A DNA stretch of 64,000 bases from Staphylococcus pseudoxylosus (GCF_003697915.1 NZ_RCVN01000011.1:1-64000); one strand, 5' to 3'; counted from the first letter of the stretch, positions 52,928 to 62,384 are shown. Program-made: numbers and translations. The notes: generated by a model from the sequence alone, not told the origin.

Positions 52928-53836
52928 TTAAACAAATAAAGCTTGATAAATGTACAGAATGACAATACTAATTACAATTGTTAAATTCGTAACCATACCT
53001 ACCAACGGTAAAGTTTTATATTTAAATTGTATGGAGTAAGGTATGATAGCTACACCAACAGGTAACAACCAAGCAACTTGTAAAGTCGTTTTGATCATCT
53101 CATCGTTTACTGGTAAAAAGAAATGTACTAATAAACCAGCAATTATACCTAAACCATAGTGTATAGCTAAATATTTGAGTGCAATCGGTAAAAACCTCTT
53201 ATCAATACTAAAGTTCAACATCAAACCTAGTAAGATCATTGATAATGGCATATTAGCCCCAGATAACACCGAGAAAAAATCAATTACTGGGTCTGGAAAA
53301 TGGATATCAAGCATATTTAAAATAAACATTATGATATACGTCATAAGTGGCACCGATTTGAGCAAGTTTTTCCCTAAATATTTAAAGTCGAAACTATCGC
53401 CAGCGCTACTAAAATAGCTACCGACAAAGTAAGTTACACCAAACATGATAATAGCCCCACCTATATCAGCCATACCAAAATATATCATTCCAGTTTGTGG
53501 CCATATTGCTTCAACGAGCGGATACGCAAATAATCCTATATTCAATGAAGCCATCATCATGCCGGTCGCGCCACGAATCTGGTTATCATATTTTATAAAT
53601 AGCCAGACCACTATAATTTTGGCAAGAATACCATAAATGATCATCATTATTGGTAAAATTGAAAGTGATAAATCAAGTTCTGCACCATTCAAATTAACTA
53701 TTACTAGCGAAGGCAATGTGACATTTAATACTAAGGTAGAGAATACTTGGCTATCGTTTGCCTTAAAATAATTAATCCTCTTTAATGTATAACCCAATGC
53801 AATCAGTATAATAATTATGATAAATTGTTGAGTCAC
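52928..53836 (-). CDS. AEC family (auxin efflux carrier-like) transporter
   Basis: A 302-residue, ten-helix permease of the bile/arsenite/riboflavin superfamily's AEC family, whose bacterial members include malate and malonate carriers. It has the usual FxxLVLNVTLPSLVIVNLNG in helix 2 and ANMPLSMILLGLML in the second repeat. The start is GTG after AAGGA. Substrate unknown; no neighbouring enzyme suggests one. Single-gene unit. Confidence 0.82.
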   Translation of the reverse strand: MTQQFIIIIILIALGYTLKRINYFKANDSQVFSTLVLNVTLPSLVIVNLNGAELDLSLSILPIMMIIYGILAKIIVVWLFIKYDNQIRGATGMMMASLNIGLFAYPLVEAIWPQTGMIYFGMADIGGAIIMFGVTYFVGSYFSSAGDSFDFKYLGKNLLKSVPLMTYIIMFILNMLDIHFPDPVIDFFSVLSGANMPLSMILLGLMLNFSIDKRFLPIALKYLAIHYGLGIIAGLLVHFFLPVNDEMIKTTLQVAWLLPVGVAIIPYSIQFKYKTLPLVGMVTNLTIVISIVILYIYQALFV

Positions 53837-53986
53837 AATAATCCTTCTTTCATTACATTATTTCGTTTTCAATCCATTTTCATACTTTAACATAAATGTT
53901 GGTTGTTTTAGAAGCTTTCGATTTCATGTTATAATTCTAGTCAATCTCATGTAGCCTAATGCTATAATAATAAGGAGTGACTAGCA

Positions 53987-54163
53987 ATGAATTTAAATGA
54001 TAAATTAGCAGAACTAAAATATGATTATGTCAGATTACAAGGCGATTTAGAAAAAAGAGAATCCGTCAATCAAGATGTTGACCCATTGGTAAGACAACTT
54101 GAAGAGATAGAAGAAGAAATTGCATCTGTGCGTTCAGAAATTAGTCTAAAAGATCATCAATAA
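53987..54163 (+). CDS. small coiled-coil protein of unknown function
   Basis: A 58-codon gene with AGGAG 8 nt before the ATG and a TATAAT about 20 bp upstream of that. The product is highly charged and mostly helical (KLAELKYDYVRLQGDLEKRE, then LVRQLEEIEEEIASVRSEI) and probably forms a coiled coil. It has no membrane segment and I recognise no family. It may be co-transcribed with the membrane protein starting 64 bp later. Confidence 0.75.
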   Translation: MNLNDKLAELKYDYVRLQGDLEKRESVNQDVDPLVRQLEEIEEEIASVRSEISLKDHQ

Positions 54164-54227
54164 CATCCTAGTCAATCTATTTTTTACATGCTAAGATTAA
54201 GAGCGAATATAGAAAGGATGTCAACGT

Positions 54228-54545
54228 ATGCAACTATATCTTATCTTGTTACCAATACTTTATCTAATTGTGAGTTACATAAGCATATTTAAAATGAATA
54301 CAATCATCACGCGTATTTTAAGAATAATTATGGCTCTATTATTACTATTTGTAGTATCAATTACAACACTCTCATTCCCTGCGATCAACTGGTGGGTATT
54401 TATCCTACTCTTACTATTAGTTGGTAACGTGGAAATTACAGGTTTCAAAAGTGGTAAAAAAGATCAAAAAGCAGTTCAAATTTTAAATATTATTACAATC
54501 ATCATCTTTGTAATATATGTCATTTTGACTTTAGTATTATATTAA
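54228..54545 (+). CDS. uncharacterised small membrane protein
   Basis: A 105-residue protein that is almost entirely hydrophobic, with four segments (about 2-19, 24-42, 44-63 and 83-104) separated by a polar loop GFKSGKKDQKAVQ. AAAGGATG is upstream of the ATG. It is followed by a strong terminator. No family recognised; partner of the coiled-coil protein is only inferred. Confidence 0.7.
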   Translation: MQLYLILLPILYLIVSYISIFKMNTIITRILRIIMALLLLFVVSITTLSFPAINWWVFILLLLLVGNVEITGFKSGKKDQKAVQILNIITIIIFVIYVILTLVLY

Positions 54546-54568
54546 TATAATATTTGAATACTTACACA

Positions 54569-54620
54569 AAGACGAGACCGTAATCAAACTTTTAGTATTG
54601 ATTGCGGTCTCGTCTTTTTT
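54569..54620 (+). terminator. rho-independent terminator
   Basis: Stem AAGACGAGACCG.AATCAA / TTGATT.CGGTCTCGTCTT with one mismatch, followed by six T. Confidence 0.92.
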
Positions 54621-54710
54621 ATATAAATTATGAAAGTGAAGCCAGAAACAACTTCTGTTAAGATGATTTTATTCTATTAGTCCACGTTAGTGAATATACT
54701 GATATATATA

Positions 54711-54740
54711 AGTCTGAGACACCTACCTATGCCTCAGACT
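54711..54740 (-). terminator. terminator of the RND gene
   Basis: AGTCTGAG (54711-54718) pairs with CTCAGACT (54733-54740), 20 nt beyond the stop at 54760. Short stem, modest U-tract. Confidence 0.6.
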
Positions 54741-54759
54741 CTCCTTATACTTATTCAAA

Positions 54760-57700
54760 CTATTTCTTTTTGCGTGTTACTTTGTCTTTTAATGTAAACA
54801 ATATTTCGTAAATAACTGGAACAACAATCAATGTTAATAATGTAGAAGATATCAATCCTCCAACAACAGTTGCTGCCATGCCTTTAGAAATAATGATTGA
54901 ACTATCTTCACCAAATAACATCGGTGCGAGTGCACCTATGGTGGCTAATGCCGTCATTAATATTGGTCTGATACGTGTTCCACCAGCCTCTAATAGCGCT
55001 TCTTTCATCTCAAGGCCTTGTTTTTGCTTATTAATTACTCTATCTATTAACACAATTGCATTAGTAACTACAATACCTATCAACATCAGCATACCAATCA
55101 TGCTTGGTACAGAGATTGTTTCTCCTGTAATGACTAACGCTAGAACTACGCCTATCACTGTATATGGTAAAGAGAATAATATAGTGAATGGTGCAAGTGC
55201 CCCTTTAAATGTTAATACAAGTACTAAATACACAATGATAATAGCCGCTAACATTGCGAAGGCTAATTGTGTAATGGCATTACCAATATCTTCATTCGCT
55301 CCTCCTACGTTTATTTTCACATTCGTAGGTGTATCAAGATTGTTCACTTTAGACAATACCTTTTGAGAGGTACCACCGACATCGTCATTTGTCACTTTAG
55401 CGGAAACGGTAGCAGTATAATCACCTGCTTTTGTTTCGATCTTATTCGGTGTTTTAGTTTGTTCTAATGTAGCAATATCACTTAACTCTATAGCTTGCCC
55501 CATCGGTGTTTGTAATTCCGTACTTTCTAACTTTTCTTTCGACCAATCTGTTTCTTTATCTTCCTTAATCTTCACATCAATGGACTTCCCTTTTTCCTTG
55601 ACGGTAGTCACACTTTGTTCTGGTGTATTTTGATTCAGGGTCATAGCTAATTGAGCAGCTGACAAACCATATTTTGCTGCTTCATTTTGATCAACTTTAA
55701 TATTATATTGATCATATGTCTGTGTTAAGTCAGATTTGACATTAGCCATACCGCTAACGCCCTTCATCTCATCTTCTACTTTATTAACTGTGTCTTTGAT
55801 GGCTTCAAGTGATGGGCCTGTAACTGAAACTTCTAACTTATCATTACTACCGCCTGTACCCATATCCTGATTTGCCCACTCGCCTGGATGATTGTATTTT
55901 TCTAAGTGTTGTAATACTTTATCAGGCTCTTCATCAAAATTGGGTGTATTTGAATCGTATTCCACCATAATAGCCATACTATTTGAGCTACCAGTTGGAT
56001 CAGTAGGTGATGCACCACCAACTGAGTATTGTACAGTTTTCACTTTATCTTTTTTATTTAAATATTTTTGAACTTGTTCCGCGTGATTTAATACAACTTT
56101 TTCTGTTTCTCCTGGCTTTGGCGTGTAGGTTAATGCCATGAATTTATCTTCACCTGTGGAAATAAAGCTAGTTCCTAATTTAGCTGCACCTAATCCTATA
56201 CTTGCAATTAAAATGATCGTACTAACTAGAATGACAATCCACTTGTGACTTAAAGACCATTTTAAGACTCCTTTATATTTTCTACCAATAAATCCTAAAG
56301 ATTCCTCTTTATAATGTTTAACACCTTTTTTAAAAAATGTAGCACTTAAAGCAGGTACAATTGTAATAGAAACAAGTAATGATGCTAATAGACTAAAGGC
56401 TATCGCTAATGCGAACGGTCTAAACATTTCACCAACAGAGCCGGTAACAAAGGCTAAGGGTAAGAATACGATAATCGTTACGATTGTCGATGACATGATT
56501 GGTTTAAATACTTCACTCGTTGCACTTACAATTAATCGATCTCCTGTCAATGATTCATTTTTGTCTGATAATCTCCGATAAATATTTTCTACTACTACAA
56601 TTGAATCGTCTATGACACGGCCGATTGCAACCGTCAACGCACCTAGTGTTAGAATATTTAGTGACACATCAGATAATTTCAAAGCAATCATCGCTATTAA
56701 AATAGACATCGGTATTGAAACAACAGCTATTGCAGTTGTTCTAATATTTCTTAAGAATAATAGAATAACGATAATTGCCACAATCGTACCTAATATTGCT
56801 TTTTCAATCATGGTATACAGTGCATCTTCAATAGGTTTTGCTGTATCCATTACTTTTGTAGCTACCATATCTGGATTTTCTTTAATAAGTTTATCTATTT
56901 CTTTCTTCGTATCTTTTGCTACTTGAACTGTATTTGCGTCTTGCGCTTTTGTTATCTGAACATTTACAGCATCTTTACCATTTGTTTTAGATATGGACTC
57001 TCGTTCATCCCCGGCTGTTACATCAGCAATATCTTTTAATTTAACTGAAGGTATCTCGGCTCCTTCAGTTTGACTACTTGCTGTGGAACTGTCAGATTGC
57101 GACTGAGCAGCAAGTGAACTTTGTGATCCACTTTGATCATTGGATTCTTGCATCATTGCATCACTTGAATCGCCTTCGGTTTGCGACTGAGTGCCTGAGC
57201 TTGCCCCTGCAGATAGTGGTATGTCTAAGTTTTTGAGTGCATCTACAGATGTAAATTCACCATCAATAACCACGGATTTTTCTGTGTTCTTAAATTGGAA
57301 TAATCCCAATGGCGTTTCACTTGTAGCGCTTTTCAAATATTGTTTAACACTATCTTTTGTTAAACCACTACGTTCAAGTTTATCTTGATCAAATTTAATA
57401 GAAACTTCACGAGATGTTTGACCATTTAATTGAGCATTTTGTACACCATCTATGGTTTGTAGCTTCGGTATTAATTGATGATTAATTTTGTTCGTTGTAT
57501 CTTTTAAGTTATTGTCTTTAGTCGTAAATGAATACGCTACAATCGGAAAGGCGTCCATAGAACTCCTTGAAAGTTCAGGTTCTTCAACACCCTCCGTAAA
57601 TTTTATTTTATCAATTTCTTTTTTTAAATCATTTTCTACTTTGTCCAAGTCTACGCTTTCTTCATATTCTACTGTAACCATGGAAGCATTTTGTATAGAT

Positions 57701-57954
57701 TGCGCTGTGACGTTTTTAACACTAGCCATCGATCTAACTTGATCATCAATTTTATCACTAACGTCTTCTTTAACTGTTTCTGGTGTGGCACCTGGCATAG
57801 ACGTTTGTACTGTAATCATTGGAGATTCTACATCTGGTAATAATTCCAGTTTCATTTTTGCACTAGCATATAATCCACCTAAAATAACTAATAGTACCAC
57901 TAGAAATATGGCAAATTTGTTCCCTAGTGAAAACTGTAACAGTTTCTTTATCAT
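54760..57954 (-). CDS. RND superfamily efflux transporter (SwrC/AcrB-like)
   Basis: A 1064-residue HAE-type RND pump with helix 1 at about 12-32, a first large extracellular domain, helices 2-6, a second domain and helices 8-12. The proton-relay helix has the double aspartate in AIGRVIDDSIVVVENIYR. It resembles B. subtilis SwrC and S. aureus SA2056; the substrate is unsettled (lipids, fatty acids or drugs). Residues about 249-300 are a Ser/Gln/Ala-rich low-complexity insert in the first extracellular domain. No membrane-fusion protein or regulator is adjacent. The ATG at 57954 follows GAGGGG; a 42-codon upstream extension is rejected. Confidence 0.9.
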   Translation of the reverse strand: MIKKLLQFSLGNKFAIFLVVLLVILGGLYASAKMKLELLPDVESPMITVQTSMPGATPETVKEDVSDKIDDQVRSMASVKNVTAQSIQNASMVTVEYEESVDLDKVENDLKKEIDKIKFTEGVEEPELSRSSMDAFPIVAYSFTTKDNNLKDTTNKINHQLIPKLQTIDGVQNAQLNGQTSREVSIKFDQDKLERSGLTKDSVKQYLKSATSETPLGLFQFKNTEKSVVIDGEFTSVDALKNLDIPLSAGASSGTQSQTEGDSSDAMMQESNDQSGSQSSLAAQSQSDSSTASSQTEGAEIPSVKLKDIADVTAGDERESISKTNGKDAVNVQITKAQDANTVQVAKDTKKEIDKLIKENPDMVATKVMDTAKPIEDALYTMIEKAILGTIVAIIVILLFLRNIRTTAIAVVSIPMSILIAMIALKLSDVSLNILTLGALTVAIGRVIDDSIVVVENIYRRLSDKNESLTGDRLIVSATSEVFKPIMSSTIVTIIVFLPLAFVTGSVGEMFRPFALAIAFSLLASLLVSITIVPALSATFFKKGVKHYKEESLGFIGRKYKGVLKWSLSHKWIVILVSTIILIASIGLGAAKLGTSFISTGEDKFMALTYTPKPGETEKVVLNHAEQVQKYLNKKDKVKTVQYSVGGASPTDPTGSSNSMAIMVEYDSNTPNFDEEPDKVLQHLEKYNHPGEWANQDMGTGGSNDKLEVSVTGPSLEAIKDTVNKVEDEMKGVSGMANVKSDLTQTYDQYNIKVDQNEAAKYGLSAAQLAMTLNQNTPEQSVTTVKEKGKSIDVKIKEDKETDWSKEKLESTELQTPMGQAIELSDIATLEQTKTPNKIETKAGDYTATVSAKVTNDDVGGTSQKVLSKVNNLDTPTNVKINVGGANEDIGNAITQLAFAMLAAIIIVYLVLVLTFKGALAPFTILFSLPYTVIGVVLALVITGETISVPSMIGMLMLIGIVVTNAIVLIDRVINKQKQGLEMKEALLEAGGTRIRPILMTALATIGALAPMLFGEDSSIIISKGMAATVVGGLISSTLLTLIVVPVIYEILFTLKDKVTRKKK

Positions 57955-58076
57955 ATCGTTTCCCCTCTCACGTTTCTTAAATATCACACATTCCATTTTA
58001 ATAACAAACATTTCCCTTTTTATTGCAATAACATTAATTAATATAAACACCGGTAAAATATGTATACATAAATAGC

Positions 58077-58123
58077 GCACGTTATATAGTTTATTAAATT
58101 AATTCTAAAACTTTATAACGTGC
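58077..58123 (-). terminator. hairpin after femX
   Basis: GCACGTTATA (58077-58086) pairs with TATAACGTGC (58114-58123), 22 nt beyond the femX stop. Large loop and weak U-tract, so a partial terminator at best. Confidence 0.5.
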
Positions 58124-58144
58124 ATGCATTTGAATTTAGACTAC

Positions 58145-59395
58145 TTATTTATTTTTTAATTTACGTGATAATTTAATTTTTGCTTTTGTCAGTTTAGGTT
58201 TAAAGTTCTCGATAACTTGATATAGTGGTTGATTTAATACGTAATCAAATTCACCAATTTTTTCACTCAAATAAGTGCCCCAAACTTTTTTGAATGTCCA
58301 TAAGCCATAATGATCAGAAGATTTATCTGGATCGTTATCTGTACCACCAAAATCGTAAGTTGTTGCCCCATGCTCTCTAGCATACTGCATCATTGCAAAT
58401 TGCATATGATGGTTTGGTAAGAAATTACGGTATTCATTTGAAGAAGCACCATATAAATAGTAGGATTTATTACCTGCAAACATTAACAATGCGCCTGATA
58501 AATAGATACCTTCAGGATGTTTCGATTCTAATACAACCATTTCATCAATGAGTTCTTGTGTTTTACTTATTTTATTATCTGCATCGTTCAGTTTGTTAAG
58601 TGTTTTTTTATCTTGTTTCTTATCGGCTAATTTTACTTTTTCAGCTTCAATTTCTTGTAACTCTTTTCTTAATTCTTGTAGAACTGGTTTGGGTTCTAAT
58701 TTAACTAGGAATAATTCTGCATCTCCGTCAGGATGCAAGGCGTCATATATATTCTGGAAATAGCTGATATCTCTTGTTAAGAACCCGTCACGTTCGCCTG
58801 TAATTTGCATTAAATTAGCGAATGTCTTTAAACCTTCTCTATTTGAACGCTCAACTGTAGTGCCACGTTTTAATGCTAATCTTACTTTCGAACGATTGCG
58901 ACGTTCAAAACTTTGAATCAATGCTTCATCTGTTTTATCGATAGGCGTTATCATTGTCATTCTTGGTTGTATATAGTCTTTAGATAGTCCTTCTTTAAAT
59001 CCTTTATGTTTAAAGCCTAATGCACGTAAATTGGTTAAAGCTTCTGCCCCTTTATCTACCTCTACATCTGGATCAATCTTAATCGCATATGCTTTTTCTT
59101 CTTTAGCGATTTGCATTGCAGCTTCCAATAATGTCTCTAAAGCTAACTTATTGCTATAGTCTGTAACAAATCCACGCGAAATATAGCAAAGTGTATAAGG
59201 TAGCTTAGGCACTTTTTTAAATAGTAATTGACCTACTCCAGCAATTTCTCCATCTTCTCCAACTGCGATACGTCTTGAATACCAGCCAGTTAATGTTTTG
59301 GTTTCAGCCCACTTAGTTAATTGTAATAAGTCACCTTGCGGATGCGCTTTAACAAATGCATCATGCGCTTGATTAGTGATATTCATCTTTTCCAT
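58145..59395 (-). CDS. femX: FemX (FmhB), first glycine of the lipid II pentaglycine bridge
   Basis: A 416-residue FemABX non-ribosomal peptidyltransferase that adds glycine 1 from Gly-tRNA to the lysine of lipid II; essential in S. aureus. Two GNAT-like domains are interrupted at about 238-293 by an antiparallel coiled-coil arm. The substrate-side stretches RRNRSKVRLALKRGTTVERS and LYGASSNEYRNFLPNHHMQ are conserved. Its arm is shorter and differently composed than in S. aureus FemX (421 aa). The ATG at 59395 gives MEKMNITNQ as in S. aureus; a TTG at 59419 precedes the ribosome site. Confidence 0.95.
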   Translation of the reverse strand: MEKMNITNQAHDAFVKAHPQGDLLQLTKWAETKTLTGWYSRRIAVGEDGEIAGVGQLLFKKVPKLPYTLCYISRGFVTDYSNKLALETLLEAAMQIAKEEKAYAIKIDPDVEVDKGAEALTNLRALGFKHKGFKEGLSKDYIQPRMTMITPIDKTDEALIQSFERRNRSKVRLALKRGTTVERSNREGLKTFANLMQITGERDGFLTRDISYFQNIYDALHPDGDAELFLVKLEPKPVLQELRKELQEIEAEKVKLADKKQDKKTLNKLNDADNKISKTQELIDEMVVLESKHPEGIYLSGALLMFAGNKSYYLYGASSNEYRNFLPNHHMQFAMMQYAREHGATTYDFGGTDNDPDKSSDHYGLWTFKKVWGTYLSEKIGEFDYVLNQPLYQVIENFKPKLTKAKIKLSRKLKNK

Positions 59396-59457
59396 AAAAA
59401 CTGATGTCTCCTTTATCAATTCAATTCTATGATATTATATATTGTTTTATTCTAATT

Positions 59458-59486
59458 TTCACATACAAACCATCATTTGCTATACT
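59458..59486 (+). promoter_or_regulatory. promoter of the 83-residue membrane protein gene
   Basis: TTCACA (59458-59463), 17-bp spacer, TATACT (59481-59486), 28 bp before the start. Confidence 0.6.
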
Positions 59487-59514
59487 ATAATAAATATAGA
59501 AATGAGGGTTTTTT

Positions 59515-59766
59515 ATGCGGATTTTTATTATTGCCTTACTATTACTAATTAATTTGATTTTTATTTTTCAAGCTATCAATGAACCACTTACAATTTCATA
59601 TTTAAGTTTAAGAATTATTTTAGCAGCATTTACATTTATAATAACTGTTTATTTACTATTATTGCGTACTCAAAAAATTTCTACTTACTTGGCTATTTTA
59701 ACACTTATCACATCTTTGATACACATATTCATAATCGCACATAGTGCATACCTGTATATTTATTAG
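59515..59766 (+). CDS. uncharacterised small membrane protein
   Basis: An 83-residue protein with three hydrophobic segments (about 2-19, 26-46 and 53-80) joined by very short loops and no recognised family. GAGGG stands before the ATG. It is divergent from femX and its last 4 nt overlap the end of the convergent VOC gene, so there is no room for a terminator between them. A role beside femX is only speculation. Confidence 0.65.
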   Translation: MRIFIIALLLLINLIFIFQAINEPLTISYLSLRIILAAFTFIITVYLLLLRTQKISTYLAILTLITSLIHIFIIAHSAYLYIY

Positions 59767-60524
59767 TCTGCTATAAATTTGTAACTTAAACCACGTATAA
59801 TTAATGTGTAAGGGGACGTTGTTTTATTATCTTTTATAGTGACTGATTTATAACCTGAGTCAGTGCCATCACTAATGTTAAATAATGTCTCATCCCCTTT
59901 TAATTTTAATGTTGTGACACTTTCTGTTTCGTTTATAATTTCCATATCAAACCAACGTTGCCACTTATTCACTGTATGTTCACGCTCAGTACTAGTCAAT
60001 TCTACAGATTGAATTATAAATTCATTTTGACGCAGTGATGCTAATTTTTCATTTCGCGTATCTTCTTGTTCATTCCACTGGATAAAAAATGGGGGCTTCA
60101 CTCTATAGTCTGGGTCTGCAATATATAATAACTTCCATGATGTTTTATCGCCTTTCATATTCTCTCTTTGCATGTTTACTGGTCCAATAACCTCTATATC
60201 TCTTTCTTCTAAATCTAATTTTAACTGTTCAATATCTTGTGTTCGAAATGCCATTGTTTTTAAACCTTGTGCATAATGATCTTGAACTATTTTTGAAGGA
60301 AATGACACTCTACCTTCATCAGTTTTAATAATTTTTTGTAAGACGTCTGGCTTGTAAACATCTATCAATTCAATATATGCATTGCTTAAATAAGCCAACC
60401 TATTGTATGTACCTAATCGCTCGTGTTGTCCACCTTGTTGTAAAGTTAGCAAATGTCCTGGGTATTTAAAGTTGTCTAATTGTTGAATATAGTGTACTAA
60501 ATGATCTAATTTTAAATATTGCAT
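59763..60524 (-). CDS. VOC (glyoxalase-like) family protein
   Basis: A 253-residue protein of the vicinal-oxygen-chelate superfamily (Glyoxalase_3 type): LKLDHLVHYIQQLDNF with the metal-type histidine at the start, then GGQHERLGTYNRL, AYIELIDVYKP and a second betaalphabetabeta module beginning near residue 165. Family members are metal enzymes or ligand binders; substrate unknown. GGGGAG precedes the ATG. Convergent with the 83-residue membrane protein gene, with 4-nt overlap. Confidence 0.8.
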   Translation of the reverse strand: MQYLKLDHLVHYIQQLDNFKYPGHLLTLQQGGQHERLGTYNRLAYLSNAYIELIDVYKPDVLQKIIKTDEGRVSFPSKIVQDHYAQGLKTMAFRTQDIEQLKLDLEERDIEVIGPVNMQRENMKGDKTSWKLLYIADPDYRVKPPFFIQWNEQEDTRNEKLASLRQNEFIIQSVELTSTEREHTVNKWQRWFDMEIINETESVTTLKLKGDETLFNISDGTDSGYKSVTIKDNKTTSPYTLIIRGLSYKFIAD

Positions 60525-60658
60525 AACTTTTCTCCCCTATTTTCATCTTTAACCTTATCATAACAAATTGTATACTACTTTACTTCTTATAAGTAACTAA
60601 AGAAGTTGTTAATTAACTCTTTACCGTATGTTTTAATTATTATTTTAAAACAATACTA

Positions 60659-60720
60659 TTGATTTATTTCATAAAAAGGCTTAGAATATTATCTGTTATT
60701 AAAAGTTAGCCTTGCTAACT
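60659..60720 (+). promoter_or_regulatory. promoter and palindromic operator of the marR-MFS operon
   Basis: TTGATT (60659-60664), 17-bp spacer, TAGAAT (60682-60687). Downstream of the expected start lies the perfect 7-bp palindrome AGTTAGC-CTT-GCTAACT (60704-60720), directly before the ribosome site, a plausible site for the MarR repressor encoded next. The rest of 60525-60658 is AT-rich and empty. Confidence 0.6.
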
Positions 60721-60736
60721 ATTTTAGGAGGCCATT

Positions 60737-61171
60737 ATGAATACACCAAACATATTCAATAACTTAATTGCAGTTTATCGCCCTTATACAAAGTTGTTTT
60801 CACCTATATTTGAAGACTATGATTTATATCCAGCACAATGGTTAGTGATGAAAGACATTGCACATAATGCACCAACGACATTAGTTCAAATTTCTAAGCG
60901 TCGTGCAATCGAAAAGCCTACAACTCGAAAAATCTTAAAAGTACTTTCTGAAAAATCATTGTTAAAAATTGAAACTGGAGAAGATAAAAGAGAAAAATTA
61001 TTATCTTTTTCTGAAGAAGGACAAACTCTTTATGACAATATAAATGAACGTGTTTCTATCGTCCAAGAAGAAATACTTCAAAATACTAATTTATCTGAAG
61101 CTGAGCTGAATCATACAGTTCAAGTCATTCAAAAAATTCATGAAGAGATAACTAAAATGGAGGAAATGTAA
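60737..61171 (+). CDS. MarR family transcriptional regulator
   Basis: A 144-residue winged-helix repressor. The helix-turn-helix and wing are at about 30-95 (TLVQISKRRAIEKPTTRKIL as helices 3-4, then ETGEDKREKLLSFSEEG as wing), with flanking dimerisation helices. It is followed after 1 nt by an MFS transporter, the usual repressor-pump pairing, so it most likely controls this operon through the palindrome at 60704-60720. Ligand unknown. Confidence 0.88.
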   Translation: MNTPNIFNNLIAVYRPYTKLFSPIFEDYDLYPAQWLVMKDIAHNAPTTLVQISKRRAIEKPTTRKILKVLSEKSLLKIETGEDKREKLLSFSEEGQTLYDNINERVSIVQEEILQNTNLSEAELNHTVQVIQKIHEEITKMEEM

Positions 61172-61172
61172 A

Positions 61173-62384
61173 ATGAATCAATCATCATCCATGCGATCAC
61201 CTATATGGACCAAAAGCTTTAATATCAATTTTATAACGAACTTCGCAATATATCTTAGCATGTATTTACTCATCGTTATTATAGCGAGTTATACTAAATC
61301 GGAATATCACGTGTCCGATAGTATAGCTGGACTCGTTTCAGGCCTTTTTATAATAGGGTCCCTAATTGGACGATTCGCTACAGGTAAGTATGTTAATAAA
61401 GTAGGTCCAAAAACCATATTATTAATAGGTTTAATATTCTTAATCATCACACAGCTCTTTTATTTTATAGAAGGCTCATTGGCCCTATTAATGTTTACTA
61501 GATTAATTAATGGGATTGCTACAGGTATTACCACTACTGCAACTGGAACAATTGCAGCGTACGTAACACCAAATGATAGAAAAAGTGAAGGTATTAGCTT
61601 ATTCTCGCTAAGTCTTGTTATTGGTGCTGCAATAGGTCCATTCTTTGGTCTATTACTTATCAATACTTTCCCAATTAAATTATTATTTTTAATTTGTTTA
61701 GTTTGTGGCATTGTTAGTTTTATCATTTCTTTCTTTGTAAACTTAGATTTCAAATTAGAAACAAAAGCACAAAGCACGCCTGAACATGTTAAAAATAAGA
61801 AATTTAATATAAACAATTATATCGCAAAAGAAGCAGTACCTGTCGCTATCATCATGTTAATATCAGGTCTGACTTATTCATCTATTCTTACGTTTTTACA
61901 GTTCTTCGCCCAAGAAATTAATCTCGTAACCATATCTAGTTACTTCTTTATATTTTATGCTATTGCCTCATTAGTGACTCGTCCAATAGCAGGTCGCTTA
62001 ATGGACCAAAAAAATGAAAATGTTATTGCATATCCTGCATTCTTTTTCTTAATTATTACTTTTTTAACCTTGAGTATTACAAATAATGGTTGGTTACTTA
62101 TCATAGCAGGTCTATGCTTAGGTGCCGGTTATGGTAATATTTCTTCCTGTATGCAAGCAATTGCTATAAAAGTATCACCTCCTGCAAAATATGGGATAGC
62201 TACTTCGACTTATTTCATAGGTCTTGATTTAGGACTTGGTTTTGGACCTTATGTATTAGGTTTTATCACTTCTACTGTTAGTTATGCGCAGCTATATGGC
62301 ATTATGGCAATCATTGTCTTAATAACTGCAATTATTTATTATTTTTTACATGGTAGAAAAGTAAAAAAATTAGCTTCTAACTAA
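61173..62384 (+). CDS. MFS efflux transporter
   Basis: A 403-residue, 12-helix major facilitator. Motif A appears as GRFATGKYVNKVGPKTI near 62-78 and its second-half copy as TRPIAGRLMDQKNENVI; a glycine-rich antiporter-type GAAIGPFFGLL is in helix 5. The ribosome site GGAGG is inside the end of the MarR gene. Probably a drug or metabolite exporter induced by the MarR ligand. Substrate unknown. Confidence 0.85.
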   Translation: MNQSSSMRSPIWTKSFNINFITNFAIYLSMYLLIVIIASYTKSEYHVSDSIAGLVSGLFIIGSLIGRFATGKYVNKVGPKTILLIGLIFLIITQLFYFIEGSLALLMFTRLINGIATGITTTATGTIAAYVTPNDRKSEGISLFSLSLVIGAAIGPFFGLLLINTFPIKLLFLICLVCGIVSFIISFFVNLDFKLETKAQSTPEHVKNKKFNINNYIAKEAVPVAIIMLISGLTYSSILTFLQFFAQEINLVTISSYFFIFYAIASLVTRPIAGRLMDQKNENVIAYPAFFFLIITFLTLSITNNGWLLIIAGLCLGAGYGNISSCMQAIAIKVSPPAKYGIATSTYFIGLDLGLGFGPYVLGFITSTVSYAQLYGIMAIIVLITAIIYYFLHGRKVKKLASN

